Shown one piece after another: positions 34,534-42,993 of a DNA stretch of 64,000 nucleotides. How positions within the stretch are numbered: the stretch's first letter is position 1; each line of letters opens with the position of its first letter. The stretch covers positions 310,001 to 374,000 of the forward strand of contig LBYD01000002.1 in assembly GCA_000995965.1 (NCBI GenBank), read 5' to 3'. The DNA comes from Candidatus Moranbacteria bacterium GW2011_GWC2_40_12 (GTDB taxonomy: Bacteria > Patescibacteria > Paceibacteria > Moranbacterales > UBA11712). A model generated the notes under the pieces. The model was not told the DNA's origin. It made no database searches and saw nothing but the letters and a program-made list of their open reading frames with translations. The position numbers and the translations under genes were made by a program.

Positions 34534-35076
34534 ATGTATTGCAAAAAATGTGGGAATGAAATAAAAGATTCTGCTAACTTCTGTAGAAATTGCGGGACAA
34601 AAATAGATGTTGCTGAATACAGACCTCTAATTCGAGTCAATTTTTATAGTGAAGATTGGACAAGAAGAAGGGTTTTTGCCATTGCTTCAATGCCATATTA
34701 TGACGTAATGGCGGATGAAAATTTTATATATTTCATCAAACTCCCAAAATATGACTCTAGCCTAGTGGGGTTAATAGTTGGTTTACTGTTATTTAATATT
34801 ATTGGTGCGTTCATTGGAGCATCAATCGGAAGCTCAAGCGATGCGAAAAAAAGAGGATTATATAGGGCAGCTTGGATTGATTCTGGAAACAAGATAATTT
34901 CAAATGATTTTGCAAAAGACATTCAGATCAAAATTCCAATAAATGAAGCAAGAGAATTATTGACTCTAAAAAAACATCAGATATTTTTTTCCAATGGAAA
35001 AGAAAAATTTGTGTTGAGGAAGAACAAGGGTGAAGTCGAGAGATTAAATAATTTCTTACAAAGTGATGTTTTGTGA
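34534..35076 (+). CDS. Zinc-ribbon membrane protein 1
   Basis: 180 residues. N-terminal zinc ribbon with Cys3, 6, 17 and 20 (YCKKCG ... FCRNCG), a spacing shared with the next two genes. A hydrophobic hairpin (about 77-99, with GLIVGLLLFNIIGAFIGASIG) precedes a C-terminal domain of unknown fold, predicted to be cytosolic. It overlaps the next gene, so they are co-translated. Membrane-anchored adapter is an inference. Confidence 0.75.
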   Translation: MYCKKCGNEIKDSANFCRNCGTKIDVAEYRPLIRVNFYSEDWTRRRVFAIASMPYYDVMADENFIYFIKLPKYDSSLVGLIVGLLLFNIIGAFIGASIGSSSDAKKRGLYRAAWIDSGNKIISNDFAKDIQIKIPINEARELLTLKKHQIFFSNGKEKFVLRKNKGEVERLNNFLQSDVL

Positions 35077-36067
35077 AAAATGTGGTAATAAATTAACAGC
35101 AGATTCGAAGTTTTGCGATAGTTGTGGGTTTAGTATCTCGGATAATTCTTTTTCTGCGACTAGTGATTTAAATCATCAAAATATTGAAGCCAATAAGCAT
35201 AATAAGAAAGTGCTTATTATATTTTTTTCAGTTCTAGCTATATTTTTTATTTTTATTATTTATTTAGATTCTTCTGATAATCCAACTCCAAAAGAAGAGC
35301 AAATAAACAATCCCAGCATCGAAAGTCTGAATTCTTTAGATAAACAGCAAAGTGATAGAAAAGCAAAGCAAGCAAAGGCGGACGCATACGAAAATATATC
35401 TGCGGCTGTTGTAAACATCCTGTGTCCATATTCAAACGAATTATTTAGTATTGATAGTGATGGGACTGGAGGATCGGGAACGATTATAGACGCAAGCGGT
35501 TTGGTTGTTTCAAATTCTCATATAATTCCGCAAGACCAGAAAAACTTGAATATAACAGAGGATGGATGCTTTGTAATATTGCCAGATATCAAAACTGGAG
35601 CACCAAAAGAAATATATCTTGCAAAACCGCTGGTATTTAATGATTTGAGTGATAAATATGATTTAGCCTTTTTGACTATTTACGATGTTTATACCGATGA
35701 GAATGGTCAACAATATGGAAAATATCCAAAAGAGCTTCCAGTATTTGATGATACCGGACTTTGCAAAGAAGAACAGATTAAGCTTGGTGAAAGCGTTAGG
35801 ATTATCGGTTATCCCATATCAAGCGGAGGATATAATTTGACAATTACAGACGGCATTGTTAGTAGTTTTTCAGATGATGGATTGATTCTAACATCTGCAA
35901 AAATTGACCAAGGAAATTCAGGTGGACTGGCAATTGATAAGGATGGGTGCATGTTGGGAATCCCATCATCAGTTAGCAGGGGTCAATATGAAAATTTAGG
36001 TGTAATTATTCCAGCGAGCTCTATGAATGATTTCATTAAAGAGATAGAAAAAATATTAAATCAATAA
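35066..36067 (+). CDS. Zinc-ribbon trypsin-like serine protease
   Basis: 333 residues from ATG 35066 (GTG 35063 possible). Same zinc ribbon (Cys3, 6, 17, 20), a membrane helix (about 50-70), a linker and a trypsin-like domain (about 110-333) with His near 152 (SNSHII), Asp near 199 (YDLAFL) and Ser near 285 (QGNSGG). There is no PDZ domain, so it is not a complete HtrA. The topology puts the ribbon inside and the protease outside. Overlaps the previous gene, abuts the next. Confidence 0.85.
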   Translation: MFCEKCGNKLTADSKFCDSCGFSISDNSFSATSDLNHQNIEANKHNKKVLIIFFSVLAIFFIFIIYLDSSDNPTPKEEQINNPSIESLNSLDKQQSDRKAKQAKADAYENISAAVVNILCPYSNELFSIDSDGTGGSGTIIDASGLVVSNSHIIPQDQKNLNITEDGCFVILPDIKTGAPKEIYLAKPLVFNDLSDKYDLAFLTIYDVYTDENGQQYGKYPKELPVFDDTGLCKEEQIKLGESVRIIGYPISSGGYNLTITDGIVSSFSDDGLILTSAKIDQGNSGGLAIDKDGCMLGIPSSVSRGQYENLGVIIPASSMNDFIKEIEKILNQ

Positions 36068-36071
36068 TAGT

Positions 36072-37238
36072 ATGTATTGCATAAAATGCGGAAGAAAATT
36101 AAAGGAATTCGATAATTATTGTGATCATTGCGGTAAAAGAATATCTGGAAGTGAGATAAAGAATAAAGAAACAGGAAAAATTGATCTACCAAGATCTGGA
36201 TTTACTAAAGAGTTTAACTTCAAAAAACAATTTTTATTTTGGTTTATTCCGTCGGGCTTGATATTGTTGGATATTTTTTACCTCACCTCATCCAATATAT
36301 TCATTAGCCTAGTATGTTCAATTATCATAGGGGGGATTTTTGCATTCTTGATAATTCAGATAAGGAGAGAAAACTACATGCCGAAACAAAAGAAAATTAT
36401 TAATCAAATTCCAACTTATCGGGAAAATAGAACAGCTACATCTCTCTCTAAACCAATTATTAAAAAATCTTGGCTGGACAGTCAAGCAGTTAGGACAACG
36501 TTGATTGTTTTAGGTGTTGGGGTAGTGTTAATCTTTAGATTTGGTGATTTTTTAAACAACGATGCTGTCGAAAAAAATAATCAAGCAATCTCAGACCTTA
36601 ATTCCGGAAATAGTAGTCAAGCCATATCGCATCTGCAGCAAGCTTCTGAAGGAGCAATCACAAATGATACAAAAATAAACACTCTTAAAAATCTCGCATA
36701 TGCCTATTCAACCGAGGGCAAAAACGATTTGTCATTGAAAACCTTTAAGGAAGCACTTGCATTAGCAAGTAATGATTCTTTCGATTATTATTTAATTTCT
36801 GGTGAAATAGGATTATTAGAGAGGAAACCTGACCTAGCTTTGTCAAATTATAACAAAGCATATCAAATCAATCCCAACAATTTTCAGATAAATAATGCTC
36901 TTAATCTGTTTTACATTGACCTGGATGAAAGTGCAAAATCCTATGCAAATTATCCAAAAGCTCTGGGATATGCCCAAAAGGCTTACGAGGTTAGTGAAGC
37001 GTCGGTTAAAAATATTGCCAAACAAAATCTCGCTATATCTTATCTTTTTAACAAAAAATATGAACAAGCAATAACGCTCTTTCTTTCAGCTGATTTAGCT
37101 AAAGAGCCCTATGCTAATTATTGGCTTGGTGTTACATACGTAGCAAAGGGAGACTCTGCTAATGCTAAGATTTATCTTAAAAAAGCAAAAGATGCTGGAA
37201 TAAAACTTGAGCCGGAACTTTCTGAATACCTATATTAA
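36072..37238 (+). CDS. Zinc-ribbon TPR membrane protein
   Basis: 388 residues. Zinc ribbon with the same cysteine spacing, two or three membrane helices (about 55-96 and near 143-160), then five or six TPR repeats (about 170-380; ALNLFYIDLDESAKSYANYPKA, NLAISYLFNKKYEQAITLFL). It follows the protease by 4 bp. Protein-protein scaffold of the cluster is the simplest reading. Confidence 0.8.
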   Translation: MYCIKCGRKLKEFDNYCDHCGKRISGSEIKNKETGKIDLPRSGFTKEFNFKKQFLFWFIPSGLILLDIFYLTSSNIFISLVCSIIIGGIFAFLIIQIRRENYMPKQKKIINQIPTYRENRTATSLSKPIIKKSWLDSQAVRTTLIVLGVGVVLIFRFGDFLNNDAVEKNNQAISDLNSGNSSQAISHLQQASEGAITNDTKINTLKNLAYAYSTEGKNDLSLKTFKEALALASNDSFDYYLISGEIGLLERKPDLALSNYNKAYQINPNNFQINNALNLFYIDLDESAKSYANYPKALGYAQKAYEVSEASVKNIAKQNLAISYLFNKKYEQAITLFLSADLAKEPYANYWLGVTYVAKGDSANAKIYLKKAKDAGIKLEPELSEYLY

Positions 37239-37271
37239 ATCCTGAGGTTAACGTTTATTATACATACAAAA

Positions 37272-37601
37272 ATGCTTAGGTTGCTTAATAGAAAAAATTA
37301 TCTAATTTCAGTAGTTATTTTCTTGGCTATCTTTTTTCTATCCGGATGTTCGGATTATTCCACGGAAAAAGTTGAAGAAAGCCCTGCATTTGAAGATACT
37401 CCTGTTATTGAAGATTCAGATTCTGATCTATACGATCAAGAGCCTCAAACATTCAATGGATATGAGTGCACTGATGATTGTTCAGGACACGAAGCTGGTT
37501 ATAATTGGGCTGAAGAAAAAGGCATAACCGATCCAAGTGATTGCGGAGGAAATTCAAATTCCTTTATAGAGGGTTGCGAAAGCTATGCCGAAGGACAGTA
37601 A
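37272..37601 (+). CDS. Small Cys-containing lipoprotein
   Basis: 109 residues; signal peptide with lipobox LSGC (Cys26). The mature part is acidic with six cysteines (GYECTDDCSGHEAGYNWAE ... CGG ... CES). Likely cell-surface. Not recognised beyond that. Confidence 0.7.
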   Translation: MLRLLNRKNYLISVVIFLAIFFLSGCSDYSTEKVEESPAFEDTPVIEDSDSDLYDQEPQTFNGYECTDDCSGHEAGYNWAEEKGITDPSDCGGNSNSFIEGCESYAEGQ

Positions 37602-37631
37602 TGATTATGATAAATAGTAATTTTTATTAAA

Positions 37632-37838
37632 ATGATGAAGAAAATATTTTCACTCACATTTATTTTATTATTGGCACTGTTTTTATCTGGATGCAGCAGT
37701 GAGCCAGCAGTCAAAAAAAGTGATACAGGAATTTGTCATAAAGATGGAACAAACTATTACAAGAACACAAAGAATTTTACTCCCTATGATTCGATAGAGG
37801 ATTGTCTCGATAGCGGAGGAAGGTTGCCTAAAAAATAA
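37632..37838 (+). CDS. Very small lipoprotein
   Basis: 68 residues; type II signal MKKIFSLTFILLLALFLSGC with Cys at the end of the lipobox. The mature part is about 45 residues with two more Cys. ATG at 37635 is equally possible. Codirectional with its neighbours. Confidence 0.65.
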   Translation: MMKKIFSLTFILLLALFLSGCSSEPAVKKSDTGICHKDGTNYYKNTKNFTPYDSIEDCLDSGGRLPKK

Positions 37839-37844
37839 ATACAT

Positions 37845-38108
37845 ATGGGATATAATTTTTTCGATTTATTAACTAAGATTACACCTACCTTTACAATAAG
37901 ACATAGAATGCGTTTTTTTGGCATGCAATCTATAGAAAAATATAAAATTGTTGGAAGTCGCAACAAAGAAGTGGAGGAGCTCATAACCATTTGCAGATAT
38001 TGGGCTGAACAAATATTAAAAAGAAATCCAGATGACGAAGAAGCTAAAGCATTCAGAAATTTTCCAAATAAATCTTTTTCAGATTGGATTAAATCAAGGG
38101 AAGAATAA
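37845..38108 (+). CDS. Unknown soluble protein (87 aa)
   Basis: No signal peptide or membrane helix; charged, helix-rich (EELITICRYWAEQILKRNPDDEEAKAF). Directly after the small lipoprotein (6 bp gap). Not recognised. Confidence 0.55.
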   Translation: MGYNFFDLLTKITPTFTIRHRMRFFGMQSIEKYKIVGSRNKEVEELITICRYWAEQILKRNPDDEEAKAFRNFPNKSFSDWIKSREE

Positions 38109-38129
38109 ACTTCTATTTTTTTCAACAAT

Positions 38130-39899
38130 ATGGTCAACTACATTTTTATCATCATAATAATAATCAGCTATATTATTCTTTGGTTTATCATAAATCTTTT
38201 AGCTTATTTTTTGTCCGTTGCTTTCAAAACCAAAAAAATATTTGGAGTGATGGCAGGGTTGGCATACATTGTTTATTACATTTTTAATTTTTTATTAGGA
38301 ATAGGATTAATTTGGTTCGGAATATTGCTTTTAATAAATAGAGAATTTCTTTGGTTTATTATTTATCTGTTTATCGGAGCAAGCATAATAAGCTTTATTA
38401 TCAATTTGCTCCAGTTTCCCTTTATTTTTCTCACGAATTATTTTTCGTATAAGATTCAGGAAAGAGATTTTGATGATGACATAGCAACTGCAGAAATAAT
38501 TGGCGAAAAAGGCAAAGTAATTAAAAGAATTGAGGGCGATACTGCGATATTGGTCAGACTCGCTAAATATTTTGTCCTTCTTTACATCCTAAATTTTGCA
38601 TCTGTATTTCTTAATCCGGAAAAAATTGCAACATGGAGATGGGGTGATTATATCCTCTGGCCTTTTTTGTGGCTTATTTCTCAAGCTGTTGTTGTTGGTA
38701 TTCTGTATATTATTTATCACAAGATAAGGTTTAAATTGTTTTTTCCTGAAGATAAGCGACATTTTTTTATTCAAGTTTTTAAGATATGTTTCTTTTTTGT
38801 ATTAATAGCAACTATCTTGATATATGGCATATTATATTTTATTGAAAACAAAGCAGATAAAAATACTAACGAAATTCAGGACATTACATCGCAAGAACAA
38901 TCCAGCGCGCTATATGATGCTTCTTCGTGGGAAATTGTAAATATAATTAATGAAGATGTTAATGGAGATAATCAAGCCGAAGAGATTTATTATTTAAAAT
39001 CAATTAAATCTGCGGGGGTTGATGCGGCTGATAAAGATGAGTTTGGAATAAAAATTGTTGTTGCAAAGGACAACAATATTTTATTCGAATATTCTCCAAG
39101 CGAAGATAAGGCTACCGATAAATATTGGCCAGTTGGCTATTATCGATCTGACACAAATTCTTCAAAGAATTTTTATCTCGACGACTTATCAGGAGATCGG
39201 TTGCCAGAGATTATTGTCCAAACTGGTATCACAGGCGCGTCTGATATTGAAGACTGCTTGAATATAATCAGTTATAACAAGACAAATCAAACATTCAATT
39301 TAGTTAATAAGGAGGAATTTTGTTACACCTTTAACACTGGCATCAAATTTGATAATCTTTCTTCTTTAAATGGCCGACAAATAATTAAGGCTGTTCCCTT
39401 AAATGGCGAGATTGTAGGGAATAAAGTCGAGCAGTCCTTTTCAATCGATGTTTATACTTGGTATGGTAATAATTTTTCAATATTGAAAAAATTTAAAAGT
39501 TCAAGATCATACGAAGGCGGATTGAATGCTCTCGATGGGGAAATTTACTTAATAAGAAAATATTTTTGGAATTTATCATCTGATGATCTAAAAATACTTC
39601 AGACAGATCAGGCAGTTCGGGATCTTAAAACAAAGGCAGATGCTTATCGACAAATGATAGATCTTAAAAATAGAAAAGCTCAAACTCTGTTAAATCAGAT
39701 TAATCTAATAAATGAACAGATAAATAATTCAAACTTATCAGAAAAAGAAAAGACAGAATTGCTAGAAGAAAAAAATTATCTTTTGCAAAAAACTAGTGAG
39801 GAAGAAGATAAATATAGGCAACTGCTAGAGCAGGTAGATAAACAAAAAAATGGACTGCTTAATGATATAAATAAAATGGAAAGCGGGGTGAAATTATGA
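38130..39899 (+). CDS. Large multispanning membrane protein with C-terminal coiled coil
   Basis: 589 residues. About eight membrane helices in residues 1-245, an outside domain (about 260-480) with two calcium-loop-like/FG-GAP-like segments (INEDVNGDNQAEEIYYL and LDDLSGDRLPEIIVQ) and a C-terminal coiled coil (about 500-585). It overlaps the next gene by 4 bp. Could be a surface sensor or transport component; function unknown. Confidence 0.7.
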   Translation: MVNYIFIIIIIISYIILWFIINLLAYFLSVAFKTKKIFGVMAGLAYIVYYIFNFLLGIGLIWFGILLLINREFLWFIIYLFIGASIISFIINLLQFPFIFLTNYFSYKIQERDFDDDIATAEIIGEKGKVIKRIEGDTAILVRLAKYFVLLYILNFASVFLNPEKIATWRWGDYILWPFLWLISQAVVVGILYIIYHKIRFKLFFPEDKRHFFIQVFKICFFFVLIATILIYGILYFIENKADKNTNEIQDITSQEQSSALYDASSWEIVNIINEDVNGDNQAEEIYYLKSIKSAGVDAADKDEFGIKIVVAKDNNILFEYSPSEDKATDKYWPVGYYRSDTNSSKNFYLDDLSGDRLPEIIVQTGITGASDIEDCLNIISYNKTNQTFNLVNKEEFCYTFNTGIKFDNLSSLNGRQIIKAVPLNGEIVGNKVEQSFSIDVYTWYGNNFSILKKFKSSRSYEGGLNALDGEIYLIRKYFWNLSSDDLKILQTDQAVRDLKTKADAYRQMIDLKNRKAQTLLNQINLINEQINNSNLSEKEKTELLEEKNYLLQKTSEEEDKYRQLLEQVDKQKNGLLNDINKMESGVKL

Positions 39900-40156
39900 A
39901 AAAAATATTATTTGTTATCTCGATTTTAGCGTTCGGATTTATAGCCGTAAATTTTGCCAGTGCATATTCTTACAGAGTTGGCGGATATTACAGGAGCAGT
40001 GGAACGTATGTTCAGCCGTATTACAGAACATCTCCCGATAGCTCTCGCTGGAACAATTATTCGACGCGAGGAAACTATAATCCTTATACCGGACAAAAGG
40101 GATATACCAGCCCGTATCGTTCTTACAACTCATATAGATCATACAGCCGATGGTAG
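39896..40156 (+). CDS. Secreted Tyr/Ser-rich protein (86 aa)
   Basis: A signal peptide (MKKILFVISILAFGFIAVNFASA) precedes a 60-residue mature part made almost entirely of Tyr, Ser, Arg, Gly, Asn and Pro (YRSSGTYVQPYYR, YNSYRSYSRW). It is low in hydrophobics and has no Cys. This looks like a disordered, surface-adhering peptide. It overlaps the large membrane protein by 4 bp, so the two are coupled. Confidence 0.7.
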   Translation: MKKILFVISILAFGFIAVNFASAYSYRVGGYYRSSGTYVQPYYRTSPDSSRWNNYSTRGNYNPYTGQKGYTSPYRSYNSYRSYSRW

Positions 40157-40750
40157 CAGTATTCACACATTTCACTTAAAGGAAAGCGAAAACAAACGCA
40201 AGGGGATCAACAAAAACTCAAATCATATAACTGGCAGGAATGTTCTTGTTGACCCTCGCACAACTTGATTTTGTTGCGACACGCTCTTTTTTCTTGCCAA
40301 AAATTGCCTGCAAGCTTTCGTCAACTTTTGGAGAAAAGAGGCGTTTCGCAAAAAACGAAGTTGTGCAACATTTGTTTTCGCACTTTTTATACAACCCCCT
40401 GCCCCCTTTGCAAGGGGAAAGCCTTTCTTTCGCATCGAGCGTGCAGAAAGGCGTTATACGGGCGTGCTCGCTTCGCTACGCCTTGAACAGGGCTCAAGCC
40501 CTGCCATTCGGCAGGAACGCCCGTATTGCCCCTGAAAGCCGCCTAGAAAGGACTAACAACGAAACTATAATCTTGCTTCAATACTTCTCTTAATTCTTGC
40601 CACTGCTTCAATTCTGTGATAACTTGGTTCCAACTATTGAGTAGGTAGTGTACCAGAATGAAATATGGAGCAATTTGCTTGTTTTTTGGAAGGTGTGTTA
40701 TGATTCCTGAAGATTTCAGGGGGATTAATAAGCTTTAATAAAAAAACCAC
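40157..40750. other. Gene-free, palindrome-rich region at the right edge of the element
   Basis: 594 bp with no credible gene. Hairpins: CCCCTT/AAGGGG (40403-40417), GCCTTTCT/AGAAAGGC (40421-40452), ACGGGCG/CGCCCGT (40458-40524) enclosing CAGGGCT/AGCCCTG (40488-40503) and the competing CCTGCC/GGCAGG (40500-40515). GCACAACTT and AAGTTGTGC form a wider inverted repeat. An att-like ACTAACAACGA lies at 40552. Confidence 0.6.
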
Positions 40751-41023
40751 ATGAAAAAGAAAGAGCTTGTGGAAGCCATCGTGGCAAAAACCGAGATGGC
40801 GAAAAAGGACGTTCTTATGGTCCTTGAAACAATGACGGAAGTCGTGAAAAGCACTGTCACAAAAGAGGCAGTCGAAATTCCGGGGATCGTGAAGATCGAG
40901 AAAAAACATCGAGCCGCCCGGATGGGGCGCAATCCGATGACCGGAGAATCTATCAGCATTCCGGCCAAGACTGTGCTGAAAGCCCGGGTTCTCAAGAAGC
41001 TCAAGGATGCGGTGATGAAGTAG
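40751..41023 (+). CDS. HU-family DNA-binding protein
   Basis: 90 residues, normal length. HU fold with ELVEAIVAKTEMAKKDVLMVLE (helices), IPGIVKIEKKHRAARMGRNP (beta arm base, RxGRNPxTGE signature) and a basic tail. No ribosome site is visible. Binds and bends DNA in the nucleoid. Confidence 0.95.
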   Translation: MKKKELVEAIVAKTEMAKKDVLMVLETMTEVVKSTVTKEAVEIPGIVKIEKKHRAARMGRNPMTGESISIPAKTVLKARVLKKLKDAVMK

Positions 41024-41026
41024 TTC

Positions 41027-41063
41027 AAAGTTCGACTCTAGGCGGAGCCGATAGTCGAACTTT
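41027..41063 (+). repeat. Palindromic repeat element E after the HU gene
   Basis: AAAGTTCGACT / AGTCGAACTTT, a perfect 11-bp stem with a 15-base loop, starting three bases after the HU stop. The arms resemble those of element B. Confidence 0.65.
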
Positions 41064-41075
41064 TCGAAACAAAGG

Positions 41076-41103
41076 ATTCCGCAGTAATTTGCGGAATTTT
41101 TTG
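41076..41103 (+). terminator. Terminator of the HU gene
   Basis: ATTCCGCA / TGCGGAAT then TTTTTTG. Confidence 0.82.
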
Positions 41104-41110
41104 TTTATTT

Positions 41111-41170
41111 AAAGCTCGGCTTTTTTCCTTCCCCGACTGCCGTCGTGGAATTCCTCAAAGCCAAGCTTTT
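41111..41170 (+). repeat. Palindromic repeat element C (intergenic)
   Basis: AAAGCTCGGC ... GCCAAGCTTT outer arms and a core TTTTCCTTCCCCGACTGCCG then TCGTGGAATTCCTCAA; homologous to element A in tsaD, here outside any gene. Confidence 0.75.
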
Positions 41171-41173
41171 GAT

Positions 41174-41198
41174 CCCGCCATGATTTGCGGGGTTTTTT
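41174..41198 (+). terminator. Second terminator-like hairpin
   Basis: CCCGC / GCGGG with TTTTTT, just after element C. Confidence 0.65.
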
Positions 41199-41287
41199 GT
41201 TTGTTTAAAAAGCTAAGGTTTACACTTCTTATTTTATAATGCTACAATCTTCTTGTTGACAATAGACTATGTCGCAAGATTACGCCC

Positions 41288-42880
41288 ATGGAAAACAAGA
41301 AAAATTCCCAAATAAACGAGCCGATTGCGGAGTTTCTCGAAAAACTCAGACAGCAGCTGGAAGCTGAAAAAATCCAGAAAGCCGGAGAAAAGGAGGCAGA
41401 GATCGAGGAAACAGGCGAAAGCATGGCTCTTCTTTATGAGAAAGTAAGAAATCTCATCGAATACAACGATGATCATCTCATCAAGAGAAATGCCATTGAG
41501 CGAATTTTGAAACGCAATCTTCTCATTGAATTTCGCCGTGAGGATTTCACTGAACAGTTTCTCGAGGAGCTTGCCATGAGCGGATATCTTGAAAAGGGAA
41601 AAACCGGAGAGGAATTGAAAACAAAGACTGCGCGCATAATTGCCAAATACCAAAAAGCCTCGGGGGCAATTTCAGGCTATGAGGTGAAGAGGTGGCTGGT
41701 TGGCATGGCTTCCTGCGAAATCGAGGAAACTCTGTTTTCCAATCCATCCAGATTTGCCCTGGTCCGGGCCATGTATGAGACAGCGAAGAATAGAGTTGAA
41801 ATCAAGGGCGCGAAAAAAGTGAAGGAGAGCGAAAAGAACATCCAAATTTTTCTTGCCGTTGTGAGATCAATCGCCAAACCGGACAATGCCATGCTCAATT
41901 TCGTCCTCTTCAAACTGTATCTTCCGGAATGGTTCAAAAAGGACCTTCCGGACAGTGAATTAGCCATGATGCTTTCCGGCTTTCCGGCGCTCATCCATTC
42001 GATCAAGATGAAAATTTCAAGCCCCGTTTCGGTGAAAATAGGAGTGGCGCTTCGCAAGTATGCCGTTTATTTCAATATTTTTTATGAGTCGGCGCTTCAA
42101 AATATTTCCAAAATAGAAAAAATCGTCGGAAATCCCGAGTCGCTCAATTTTGCGGTCCAATTGGCGGCTTCCGAAGTATACGATCGGGAGATGAGAAAGT
42201 TCTGGAAAAGAGTGAAGAGAAGCCTTTATTTTCTCATAATTACCAAAATATTTTTGGCCGTGGCGGTGGAATATCCCTTTGATTTTTATGTCATCGGACA
42301 AGTCAATACGGTTCCAATAATTATCAACCTTTTTCTTCCGCCGCTATATCTGTTGGTCCTTTCAACAACCATACGCCGCCCCAGCGACCAAAACTCCGCC
42401 CTGATTGCCAAAGGGGTCGGAGAAATTGCCTACGGCCGCGAAGAAAAGCCGATTGCCGAGATCCGTCTTCAGGAAATCGAAACTTTCTCTGATTGGACGC
42501 TGAATCTATTTTTCATTCTCACCTACGGGATTTCATTCGGGCTTGTCATTTGGATTTTGAATATCTTGAATTTCAATTGGCTCGGAATCTTGATATTTCT
42601 TTTCCTTTTCAGCGTGATAAACTTTTTCAATGCCCTGGTGCGCCAGCCAGTGCGCGAACTTCTTGTCGCCCGTGAAAAAGAGGGAATGATCGGGATGCTC
42701 ATAGACACCCTTTCAATGCCGTTTGTCCGGATGGGGAAGTGGATGTCGATCAACTTTTCGCGAGTCAATGTTTTTATCTTCCTTTTTGATGTTATAATAG
42801 AAGCGCCGTTCAAGGTAGTTGTCCGATTTATCCGGGAATGGGCCGGATTTATCCGAAGAAAGAAAGAGGAAGTGATTTGA
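41288..42880 (+). CDS. Conserved-looking membrane protein of unknown function
   Basis: 530 residues. A soluble N-terminal half (about 1-310, highly charged, helical) is followed by four or so membrane helices (about 315-360 and 400-445) and a basic tail with RxxRRKKEE. I do not recognise a domain. Confidence 0.7.
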   Translation: MENKKNSQINEPIAEFLEKLRQQLEAEKIQKAGEKEAEIEETGESMALLYEKVRNLIEYNDDHLIKRNAIERILKRNLLIEFRREDFTEQFLEELAMSGYLEKGKTGEELKTKTARIIAKYQKASGAISGYEVKRWLVGMASCEIEETLFSNPSRFALVRAMYETAKNRVEIKGAKKVKESEKNIQIFLAVVRSIAKPDNAMLNFVLFKLYLPEWFKKDLPDSELAMMLSGFPALIHSIKMKISSPVSVKIGVALRKYAVYFNIFYESALQNISKIEKIVGNPESLNFAVQLAASEVYDREMRKFWKRVKRSLYFLIITKIFLAVAVEYPFDFYVIGQVNTVPIIINLFLPPLYLLVLSTTIRRPSDQNSALIAKGVGEIAYGREEKPIAEIRLQEIETFSDWTLNLFFILTYGISFGLVIWILNILNFNWLGILIFLFLFSVINFFNALVRQPVRELLVAREKEGMIGMLIDTLSMPFVRMGKWMSINFSRVNVFIFLFDVIIEAPFKVVVRFIREWAGFIRRKKEEVI

Positions 42881-42993
42881 AAATTGCCAATTGGCCCGAT
42901 AAAATCCCAAATCAAAAATCCAAGCTACCGGACATTGTGTCGTCGGGGCTGGGTATTGATTGGATTAATCGGGTCGATTAGGAATTAGGAATT

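Larger units (their letters stand above)
29028..40562. mobile_element. Integrated element beside tRNA-Glu
   Basis: The A/T-rich block begins at the 3' end of tRNA-Glu with a serine recombinase and a tyrosine recombinase, then HTH/zinc-ribbon, DUF5659-like and cargo genes. The right end is uncertain: ACTAACAGCGA at 29028-29038 has a near copy, ACTAACAACGA, at 40552-40562. No longer direct repeat of the tRNA end is visible. HU and conserved chromosomal-looking genes follow. Confidence 0.6.

Noticed and set aside
39954..40268. 104-codon ORF overlapping the Tyr-rich gene
   Set aside because: Out of frame with the signal-peptide gene, with no ribosome site or motif.
28957..40562. Long direct repeat of the tRNA-Glu 3' end as attachment sites
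   Set aside because: No copy of the tRNA 3' end was found at the right side; only an 11-base near-match exists.
40240..40593. 117-codon ORF in the palindromic region
   Set aside because: Caused by inverted repeats; no recognisable domain.
40552..40704. Open minus-strand frame reading about 50 residues that looks like the end of a transposase
   Set aside because: No start codon and no clear family match; too short to support.
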